Assembly: GCF_001647275.1 (NCBI RefSeq)
Contig: NZ_LRMM01000019.1
Span: 1-64,000, forward strand
Direction: 5' to 3'
From: Rufibacter ruber
GTDB lineage: Bacteria > Bacteroidota > Bacteroidia > Cytophagales > Hymenobacteraceae
Length of the DNA: 64,000 nt
The number at the start of each line of letters is the position of its first letter. Within the stretch, counting starts at the first letter, position 1. The notes beneath the pieces were generated by a model, which saw only the letters and a program-made list of their open reading frames with translations, ran no database searches and was not told where the DNA came from. The position numbers and the translations under genes are program-made. Of this stretch, positions 44,068-50,639 are shown in pieces.

Positions 44068-44985
44068 ATGGTGCCTGCAACTGTTCCTCTTCAGAAGCTT
44101 TCTGACCCGCTGCTCACAGAGAAAGGCGTAGAGCTGTCGGTGCTGCGCGAAGATTTGGTACACCCCACTATTCCTGGCAATAAATGGCGCAAACTAAACT
44201 ACAACCTTTTGGCCGCGCGGGAGCAGAACTGTGAGACCCTGGTCACCTTTGGGGGCGCTTTCTCCAACCACATTGCCGCCGTAGCCGCCGCGGGTCAGGA
44301 ATTCGGCTTTGCCACGGTGGGCTACCTACGTGGAGAGGAAACGCTGCCGCTCAACCCCACGCTCCAAAACGCCACCGCCTGCGGCATGCAGCTGCGCTAC
44401 CTTTCCCGCTCTGAATACCGCCTGCGCCATGAGCCCCAGTTTCAGGCTGAAATCCTGAAAGCAGCCCCAAAACCCTACCAGCTCCCCGAAGGCGGCACCA
44501 ATTTGCTGGCCGTGAAAGGTTGCACTGAAATTGTGACTGAGTTGACAGAGCCGTGGGACGTGCTCTGCGTAGCGGCGGGAACGGGCGGCACCTTGGCAGG
44601 CATTGTGGCAGGCGCGGCAGGGAAGGGGCAAGTGATCGGTTTCCCAGCCTTGAAAGGCGGCAATTTCCTGCAAGAAGAAGTAACGGAGCTGGTACAAGCC
44701 TATAGTGGCCGGCGCTATGTGAACTGGGAACTGCAGACAAGCTACCACTTCGGCGGTTACGCCAAACATACGCCTGAGCTCTTGGGTTTTATTCAAGGTT
44801 TCCACACTCAGCACGGCATTCTGCTAGATCCCGTTTACACCGGGAAGATGCTGTTTGGCGTGTTTGATTTGATCAGACAAGATTACTTTCCTAAAGGAAC
44901 GAGGATCGTGGCGGTGCATACCGGCGGCCAGCAAGGCTGGAAAGGGTATAAGGAGCGGTATAGGCTGGAGTGGCCGGTGCTATAG
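44068..44985 (+). CDS. PLP-dependent D-cysteine desulfhydrase / ACC deaminase family enzyme
   Basis: The 305-aa product has the fold-type II PLP lysine in TIPGNKWRKLNYNL, the FGGAFSNHIAAVAAAGQEFG loop, AAGTGGTLAGIVAG (phosphate binding) and HTGGQQGWKGY at the end. Family members split D-cysteine or 1-aminocyclopropane-1-carboxylate; sequence alone does not choose between these. It is cotranscribed with the CDF transporter, and its last six bases overlap the end of the convergent membrane protein gene. Confidence 0.9.
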   Translation: MVPATVPLQKLSDPLLTEKGVELSVLREDLVHPTIPGNKWRKLNYNLLAAREQNCETLVTFGGAFSNHIAAVAAAGQEFGFATVGYLRGEETLPLNPTLQNATACGMQLRYLSRSEYRLRHEPQFQAEILKAAPKPYQLPEGGTNLLAVKGCTEIVTELTEPWDVLCVAAGTGGTLAGIVAGAAGKGQVIGFPALKGGNFLQEEVTELVQAYSGRRYVNWELQTSYHFGGYAKHTPELLGFIQGFHTQHGILLDPVYTGKMLFGVFDLIRQDYFPKGTRIVAVHTGGQQGWKGYKERYRLEWPVL

Positions 44986-46203
44986 CTTATTACCGTTGGT
45001 GGTGATGCTGTCCCAATGGGGTAGTTTTTCTCCCCAAATACTTTTTATGCCCATTGCACCCAGCATGAAAACAAAAGGGAGAATAGGAGCGGTGAAGCGG
45101 CAGTCCCAATCTTCTACGGTAAACATCACCATGACCGTCTGTAGTCCAATGACAGAGAGTAAGGTCAGTGTGATGGGAAGATTTTTTCTTCTGCGCAACG
45201 CCATTACGGTTAATAAGTAACAGGGGTATACGGTAGCGATGATGAGGAAATTGTGGAGCTTAGAGAAATGCGGCTTGGCAAATATCAGGAAAGTGAACCC
45301 CTTGGCCAGCGCCAGCTTCAGGCTGTAAACAGGATTGTGCCAGAAGAAGAGGAACAGCTTTAGCAAGGCGGGTGCCTGGGTTGGGGGCATTTGCAAGGTG
45401 TCTGGCGGGGTAATCCGGTAAAAAAAAGAAGAGCCGGGCGGGGTGAGGGGGGAATAATACGTGCCGTAAATTACCTCACCGCGCGCATAGGTTTCTACCA
45501 ACGTAAAAGGCCCCAGAAGCTGGTTGATGACCAGTAGTAATACAATACCCGTTGCGCCAACGCCAATCCAAAAGAGCCTCCGCTGCGCGGCAGTCGCTTT
45601 CATGTAAAAGGAAGTGAAGAAGTAGACGGCCGCCGCGGCTACTATGATAAACCCGTTGGGTCTAACAAAGCATGTAAAAAGCCACAGTGGCAGGCTGAAC
45701 CACAGATACACGCAGTTCTTAATAAGAACCAGCGTAGCCAGGCAGAAGATGAGGGAACTGGTGAAGACAGATTCTGTGAGCATATAGAAATTCCACTGGT
45801 GCATGTCCTGGCTGGAAGCCACTAAAAGTGCCGCTACCGCTGCGCACAGTCGGCTATTGGTGAACGCGGCCACCATGCGCTGCACCAAATAAAGAGCCAA
45901 ACCCGACAGCAGCACTTGAAACCCAATCAAAAAACCAAACGGGAGCCCCGCCTTTAGAAAAGCAGCCATAAGGGTGGCATAGCTGGCATACCGTATGTTC
46001 AACCCCGGTTCATACTGAAAATGCTGGACAATCTCCTGGGCATAGGGAATAAAACGCGCCTGGGCATCTCTGGGAACCTGCACCCCGAACTTGATGTACA
46101 GCAGCACCTGCAACAGCCCCCAAACCAAAAACGGCAGAAAGGTAAGTGCCGCCGGGCGGAGTTGCTGTCCGGAAAACCAGAAGTCTGAACGGTTACTGAG
46201 CAC
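44980..46203 (-). CDS. Polytopic membrane protein, glycosyltransferase (GT-C/ArnT)-like, copy 1
   Basis: The 407-aa protein has about ten membrane segments. It carries the blocks WNFYMLTESVFTSSLIFCLA and CFVRPNGFIIVAAAAVYFFT, and near the C-terminus TVEDWDCRFTAPILPFVFML. All are shared with the next gene upstream, with which it overlaps by 11 bp. The layout, with an acidic residue in the first periplasmic loop, suggests a GT-C type transferase using a polyprenyl-phosphate sugar; this is inference and no donor can be named. Confidence 0.8.
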   Translation of the reverse strand: MLSNRSDFWFSGQQLRPAALTFLPFLVWGLLQVLLYIKFGVQVPRDAQARFIPYAQEIVQHFQYEPGLNIRYASYATLMAAFLKAGLPFGFLIGFQVLLSGLALYLVQRMVAAFTNSRLCAAVAALLVASSQDMHQWNFYMLTESVFTSSLIFCLATLVLIKNCVYLWFSLPLWLFTCFVRPNGFIIVAAAAVYFFTSFYMKATAAQRRLFWIGVGATGIVLLLVINQLLGPFTLVETYARGEVIYGTYYSPLTPPGSSFFYRITPPDTLQMPPTQAPALLKLFLFFWHNPVYSLKLALAKGFTFLIFAKPHFSKLHNFLIIATVYPCYLLTVMALRRRKNLPITLTLLSVIGLQTVMVMFTVEDWDCRFTAPILPFVFMLGAMGIKSIWGEKLPHWDSITTNGNKL

Positions 46204-47329
46204 GGGCCGAAGAAGTTAGAAACCGGGAGAGGTACGACCAGCCCCCAAGAGCCGCTAAAAGAAAAATAGGCGGCAAAACCGGATAGAGCCACCGCCCGTC
46301 CCAATCTTCCACTGTAAGCATGGTAATGCCTAATTGCAGTAAAACCGGTATGAGCAGGAGCGCTTTCTGGGCTCTCGTGAAACCAGACTTCCGGAAGCCA
46401 ACCCAGGCGAAAACGTAAATGGGCATCAAAAAGCCCACAATGGCTATGTTATGCCCCAGCGAATAGTAAGGCTTGGCGTGAATCAAAAAGAAAAAGCCTT
46501 TGAGCAGAGCCACCGCTAAAAAATAAATGGGGTTGTGGGTAATGAACCACGCCAGCTCCTGTAACCGTGAAGAGGACACCGGAGGAATCTGCGGTTGGTG
46601 GTATTGGTTGACCAGAATCTCATAATACCCAAAAATGATGTCGCCGCGCTCATAGGTGTGCATCAAGCCAAACGTAGGCAACAGAAACCGGTCCAATACC
46701 CAGAGCAGGAAACCGCCTGCCACTAGGCTTACTGCGGCTACTGTCCATTTATTGAAGGCGGCAAAAGGCTTCTTCTCCAGTAAAAAGTAGACGGCTACCG
46801 TGACGGGGACCAGGAATCCGTTGGGCCTCACCAGCGTGGCCCAAACAATAGCCGCCATGAAAACTCCCCACAGGAAGCGGCTTTTAGGGAGCAGGGTAAG
46901 GCACAGGCAAATAGTAGTTAAACTAATGAAAAGCGAGTCGGTTAAGATATAGAAGTTGTACGCCTGCAAGTCTGGGTTCCAGAGAAATAGCGCTGCGGCG
47001 ATGGTGGCTATCCGGAAATTCTGGGTTAAGGCAGCAGCTGCCTTGTAAAGCAACGCGCCCGCTATTCCTGAGAAAATCGCCTGTACCAATACTACCCACT
47101 GGAAAGTTAAACCAGCCTTCAAGAATGGGAACAGAAAAATAGGATAACCCAGATAACGCAGCACATGGGGGTTGGTCACCGGCTGTTCCTGCACCAGCTG
47201 GGTAGTGAACTTGATAAACCGGTGGCTGTCATACACAATCCGTACCCCGAAATGGTCATACAGGAAAACCTGCAGCGCCAGCCAGCCTATGAACAGCAGT
47301 CCTTTACAAACTAATTCTTTATGCTTCAT
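46193..47329 (-). CDS. Polytopic membrane protein, glycosyltransferase (GT-C/ArnT)-like, copy 2
   Basis: The 378-aa paralogue of the next gene: YNFYILTDSLFISLTTICLC, ATLVRPNGFLVPVTVAVYFL and TVEDWDGRWLYPVLPPIFLL correspond to the blocks in copy 1. It has nine or ten membrane segments and a first loop YDHFGVRIVYDSHRFIKFTT. It starts the two-gene operon and is divergent from the DUF4230 gene, with palindrome copy 23 in the spacer. Confidence 0.8.
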   Translation of the reverse strand: MKHKELVCKGLLFIGWLALQVFLYDHFGVRIVYDSHRFIKFTTQLVQEQPVTNPHVLRYLGYPIFLFPFLKAGLTFQWVVLVQAIFSGIAGALLYKAAAALTQNFRIATIAAALFLWNPDLQAYNFYILTDSLFISLTTICLCLTLLPKSRFLWGVFMAAIVWATLVRPNGFLVPVTVAVYFLLEKKPFAAFNKWTVAAVSLVAGGFLLWVLDRFLLPTFGLMHTYERGDIIFGYYEILVNQYHQPQIPPVSSSRLQELAWFITHNPIYFLAVALLKGFFFLIHAKPYYSLGHNIAIVGFLMPIYVFAWVGFRKSGFTRAQKALLLIPVLLQLGITMLTVEDWDGRWLYPVLPPIFLLAALGGWSYLSRFLTSSARAQ

Positions 47330-47372
47330 TTTTCAGCCCGTACAGTAAAAGTACGAAATACTTCCAGACCCA

Positions 47373-47412
47373 CCGTTTCTGGCCTGTTTTCGCCAAAACA
47401 TGCCAGAAAGGC
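47373..47412. repeat. Dispersed 40-bp palindrome, copy 23
   Basis: CCGTTTCTGGCCTGTTTT, loop CGCC, AAAACATGCCAGAAAGG. It lies in a divergent spacer where no transcript should end. Confidence 0.9.
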
Positions 47413-47468
47413 AAAGGCAACTTTCGGAACGGTTTTCGCTTATATAGAAGAAACCTTATTTAGACCTG

Positions 47469-48107
47469 ATGCAATTCCTGTATATCCTCCGTAAGCTCAT
47501 TCCATGGTTGCTGTTGTTTCTGGTGGCGTTCTTTGGGTGGCGTGCCTGCCAGGGACCCATCAAAGAGCTGCTTTTCCCCAAACAGGAGCCCGAAGTAGAG
47601 GTGACACACAACACCATTCTCACTAAGATTGAGGAGATGGGCAAGCTGGAGTTGGTGCGCTTCAACTTCAAAGACGTGGTAGAGTACAAGAAAGAGGTGT
47701 CCCGTTTTCTGCCCGATTCTAAAGTGGCTTTAATTGTAGGCGGCGAGGCCGTAGGCTGCATTGACCTGCAGAAGCTCCAGGAAAGCGATTTGCAGTTCAT
47801 TGGGGACTCTGTGTTGCACGTGAGCCTGCCCGCGCCAGAAATTTGCTATTACCGTATTGACCACACGCAATCCAAAGTCTTCAGCAAAGAGAACACGTAT
47901 TTCCAAGACGCAGATTTGGTGGATGAAGGCTATAAATACGCCGAGGCCAACGTGAAGCAGGCGGCCCTGAACAGCGGCATCTTGAAACAGACTTCGGTGA
48001 ACGCCGAGAAAATCCTGAAGCCCATGCTGGAAAACATGACCGGCCGCAAGGTATACCTCATGCCCCGTGAAACCATGGCTGCGCCTACAGTGCCTAAGAA
48101 GCGGTAG
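47469..48107 (+). CDS. DUF4230 domain protein
   Basis: The 212-aa product has one N-terminal membrane segment (LIPWLLLFLVAFFGWRAC) and a soluble domain starting VTHNTILTKIEEMGKLELVR, with the DUF4230-type core VALIVGGEAVGCIDLQKL and SVLHVSLPAPEI. The C-terminal helix region (YAEANVKQAALNSGILKQTS) resembles band-7-like coil segments. Function is unknown. It ends one base before a 32-bp inverted repeat. Confidence 0.88.
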   Translation: MQFLYILRKLIPWLLLFLVAFFGWRACQGPIKELLFPKQEPEVEVTHNTILTKIEEMGKLELVRFNFKDVVEYKKEVSRFLPDSKVALIVGGEAVGCIDLQKLQESDLQFIGDSVLHVSLPAPEICYYRIDHTQSKVFSKENTYFQDADLVDEGYKYAEANVKQAALNSGILKQTSVNAEKILKPMLENMTGRKVYLMPRETMAAPTVPKKR

Positions 48108-48152
48108 GACCTCACCCCCAGCCCCTCTCCCACGGAGAGGAGAGCTCTGTTC

Positions 48153-48197
48153 TTGCGTTTTAGGGATATTTTTGCTAAAACGTGCCTAAAACGCAAA
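48153..48197. repeat. Dispersed palindrome, copy 24
   Basis: TTGCGTTTTAGGGATATTTT against AAAACGTGCCTAAAACGCAA; the outer stem is perfect, the inner block has drifted. Confidence 0.85.
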
Positions 48198-48231
48198 TTT
48201 CTCTGGCGCTAGCTTACTAAGCTAACTAAAG

Positions 48232-48421
48232 CTGGCGCGAAGCTCCGGTCTCGTGACTTAGGTTGATGCGAGTCTCCTGACTAGCCGGGAGCCACGGGCA
48301 ATTTGCTCTACCATGGAAGTTGCTTTTGCAAAGTAGGGAAGGGTAACATTCGCTTCAAAGCAGCGAGGGTAGTCTGGAGACTACCTAAATCTATCAGCAC
48401 GAGTCTTTAGACGCGCGCCAG
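48232..48421. repeat. Second copy of the CTGGCGCGAGTCT element (diverged)
   Basis: Left end CTGGCGCGAAGCTCCGGTCT, internal GCGAGTCTCCTGACTAGCCG and GGTAGTCTGGAGACTACC, right end CACGAGTCTTTAGACGCGCG-CCAG. The order of blocks is the same as at 5003-5141, with about 50 extra bases in the middle. Confidence 0.65.
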
Positions 48422-48463
48422 CAGAACTCCCCTCTCCGTGGGAGAGGGGCTGGGGGTGAGGTT

Positions 48464-48955
48464 CTACACCCCCAACTCCCGCATAGCATCCTGAATCAAG
48501 TCCAGCTCATAACCTTTGCTCTGAAGGAAGTACAGGATTTTCTGTTTGCGGGCCAGCGGGTTGCGTTCGGTTTCTGAGGCGTTTTTTTTCTCCAGCAGGT
48601 GCAGCAGGTTCTCCCAGTATTTATCCGGGTCAATCTCTTGCAGGCCTTTTCTAATGCAGTAGTCTGAGATGCCTTTCGCCTTGAGGCCGAGGTGGATTTT
48701 GCGGCGGCCCCAGCGCTTCAACCCGTACTTGCCCCGCACAAAGGCTTGCGCATACCGCTCCTCGTCCAGCAGTTTTTCCTGCGTGAGCCTAATGATAATC
48801 TCATCGGCCTCGTCAAAGTCCAGGCCGTAGTCCAGCAGCTTGGCGCGCACCTCGTTCTGCGTGCGCTCCTGGTAGGCGCAGTAGGCGGCAATCTTGGGGA
48901 GCGCCTCTTTGGGGGTATACGTCTTCTTTTTCTTCGGGCTGAACACGGTTTTCAA
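48464..48955 (-). CDS. recX: Regulatory protein RecX
   Basis: The 163-aa product shows the three-helix RecX repeats: ALPKIAAYCAYQERTQNEVR, LTQEKLLDEERYAQAFVRGK (the conserved LDD/E-x-x-Y/F-A motif) and RRKIHLGLKAKGISDYCIRK. RecX binds RecA filaments and limits their extension. No recA lies in the window; recX is often unlinked in Bacteroidota. Its stop is one base from a 32-bp inverted repeat. Confidence 0.93.
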   Translation of the reverse strand: MKTVFSPKKKKTYTPKEALPKIAAYCAYQERTQNEVRAKLLDYGLDFDEADEIIIRLTQEKLLDEERYAQAFVRGKYGLKRWGRRKIHLGLKAKGISDYCIRKGLQEIDPDKYWENLLHLLEKKNASETERNPLARKQKILYFLQSKGYELDLIQDAMRELGV

Positions 48956-48956
48956 G

Positions 48957-49042
48957 CGTTAGATACTAGATGTTAGAAGCTAGACAAATGCCAACAATCC
49001 TGTTAATCCTAACATCTAATGTCTAGCATCTACTATCTATTT
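48957..49042. repeat. Low-complexity inverted TAGATGTTAG/CTAACATCTA stretch
   Basis: TACTAGATGTTAGAAGCTAG (about 48963-48982) and CTAACATCTAATGTCTAGCA (about 49008-49027) form an imperfect inverted pair in the spacer upstream of recX. Its function is not clear. Confidence 0.5.
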
Positions 49043-49171
49043 CTAAACCAAAAGTAGGCAAAAACAGTTTGCTTTTTCGGCCCACGGCCGAAGGAAATAC
49101 CGGAACCTAACGCGGTGCCCACCAGAAAAAGCCCGACCTTTGCCCCCGCATTTTACCTACCGCTTACCGTC

Positions 49172-50035
49172 ATGACCAAGGGTGTCCAGTACATGCTGTT
49201 GTCTACGTTCTTCTTCGCCCTCATGAACGTGTGCGTGAAGTTCCTGTCGCATTTGCCGCCCATGGAAGTGGTGCTGTTCCGGTCTGTTATCTCGTTGGCG
49301 CTGAGCTACGGCATGCTGCGCCGGGCCAACGTGAAGCCGTGGGGCACCCGCAAAGGCATTCTCATCACCCGCGGACTGGCGGGCGGCTTTTCGCTCCTCC
49401 TGTACTACACTACGTTGCAGAATATTCCGCTGGCGGGGGCAGTGACCATTCAGTATCTGGCGCCCATTTTTACGGCGGTGCTGGGCGTGTACGTGGCCAA
49501 AGAACAGGTGAAGCCGTGGCAATGGGTGTTTTTCCTGCTGTCGTTTGCCGGGGTGTTGGTAATTGAGGGGGTAGATACGCGCATCTCGTGGTATTATCTG
49601 CTCATTGGCGTGGGGAGCGCGTTTCTGTCGGGGGTGGCGTATAACTCGGTGCGCAAATTGAGTGAGACCGAGCACCCGCTGGTGATTGTGTTCTACTTTC
49701 CGCTGGTGTCTTTGCCGCTGTCATTGGTATTTTGCCTGTTTGACTGGGTGCCGCCGCAGCCCGAAGATTGGATTTGGCTCCTTCTCATAGGTTTGCTCAC
49801 GCAGCTGGGCCAGTACTTCATGACCCGGAGTTACCAGGTTGAGAAGCTGGCGCGGGTGGCCCATCTCAACTACATTGGCATTCTGTACGCGCTGGGGCTG
49901 GGCTTCGTGTTTTTCAATGAGACGTTCCATCTCTACTCGTACCTGGGCATTGCGCTGGTGCTGCTGGGTGTGGTCCTGAACCTGCAGTACAGCAGAACCT
50001 TGCGCCAGCGCGAGGAGGCGCAGGCAACCGCGTAG
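49172..50035 (+). CDS. EamA/DMT family transporter
   Basis: From ATG 49172 (MTKGVQYMLLSTFFFALMNV) the product is 287 aa with ten membrane segments in two EamA repeats (NVCVKFLSHLPPMEVVLFRS; GVAYNSVRKLSETEHPLVIV). It exports or imports a small metabolite or nucleotide-sugar-like compound; the substrate is unknown. The frame extends 19 codons upstream to 49115, but that part includes a likely promoter box (GACCTTTG) and no membrane segment. The palindrome copy 25 starts at the base after the stop codon. Confidence 0.9.
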   Translation: MTKGVQYMLLSTFFFALMNVCVKFLSHLPPMEVVLFRSVISLALSYGMLRRANVKPWGTRKGILITRGLAGGFSLLLYYTTLQNIPLAGAVTIQYLAPIFTAVLGVYVAKEQVKPWQWVFFLLSFAGVLVIEGVDTRISWYYLLIGVGSAFLSGVAYNSVRKLSETEHPLVIVFYFPLVSLPLSLVFCLFDWVPPQPEDWIWLLLIGLLTQLGQYFMTRSYQVEKLARVAHLNYIGILYALGLGFVFFNETFHLYSYLGIALVLLGVVLNLQYSRTLRQREEAQATA

Positions 50036-50075
50036 GCGTTTTCGGCATCTTTTGGGAAAAACAGGCCGGAAACGC
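50036..50075. repeat. Dispersed palindrome, copy 25 (abuts stop codon)
   Basis: GCGTTTTCGGCATCTTTT against AAAAACAGGCCGGAAACGC. It starts directly after the TAG of the EamA gene (50033-50035). Confidence 0.9.
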
Positions 50076-50197
50076 ATTTTAGCAATGTGAAGGAGTTTCT
50101 ACTGGTGAAGTAAGGTTGGCAATATATGGCGCAAGCGTCCGCTTGTGCCGCTGCAAAGAATGCTGCCAAAGATGCTGGAAAAAGCTTACACTCTCTC

Positions 50198-50290
50198 TGT
50201 CATCCTGAAAGGAACTTGTGTGCGAACGGCAATAACGGTTCTGCAAACGCTTTTCTAGTTTTTCCACTAGATTCTTCCAGAAGGACAAAT
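50198..50290 (+). repeat. ~95-bp dispersed repeat, copy A
   Basis: Begins TGTCATCCTGAAAGGAACTT and ends CTTCCAGAAGGACAAAT. It shares its two ends and the GTGNGCGAACGG block with 57783-57879. The ends are imperfect inverted repeats of each other. Confidence 0.7.
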
Positions 50291-50397
50291 GTGGGGAAGG
50301 AGGGAGTTAGCCAGGCGAAATGTGAAAGATGAAGATAAGAGGAATGAAGGGGCGCTAGTAGAAAACTAGATGGGCTCAAACCCAGATTCTGTTGATG

Positions 50398-50437
50398 TCT
50401 GTTTTTAGCCTGTTTTCTGGAAAGTAGCCCAAAAACG
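50398..50437. repeat. Dispersed 40-bp palindrome, copy 26
   Basis: CTGTTTTTAGCCTGTTTT, loop CTGG, AAAGTAGCCCAAAAAC with mismatches. Confidence 0.9.
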
Positions 50438-50639
50438 CCGGCACAAGCGGACGCTTGCGCCATGATTAGTTCCTGTTATAAAAAATAGGAAAGTAAGGCT
50501 CTGCGCTAATTCGTAATTTACAGCTCTGTCAACCAGCTACTAAGCTAAGCGCTGCATTTCCGCTTGAATATTATAGTTTTTGAATACTGCCGTATGCGGT
50601 TATTACCAGCGGCTACGTTATCCTGCAAACCCTCGTTCT

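Larger units (their letters stand above)
48109..48462. repeat. 354-bp intergenic block bounded by 32-bp inverted repeats
   Basis: ACCTCACCCCCAGCCCCTCT...(48109-48140) and its perfect inverted copy (48431-48462) flank the whole spacer between the convergent DUF4230 gene and recX, one base from each stop codon. Inside are palindrome copy 24 and the second CTGGCGCGAGTCT element. The arms could form a long stem in either transcript. Confidence 0.85.
50126..50463. repeat. 338-bp block bounded by 25-bp inverted repeats
   Basis: ATGGCGCAAGCGTCCGCTTG-TGCCG (50126-50150) and its perfect inverted copy (50439-50463). Each arm is itself nearly palindromic. The block holds the ~95-bp repeat (50198-50290) and palindrome copy 26. 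No protein is encoded. It fills most of the EamA-DUF5686 spacer. Confidence 0.8.
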
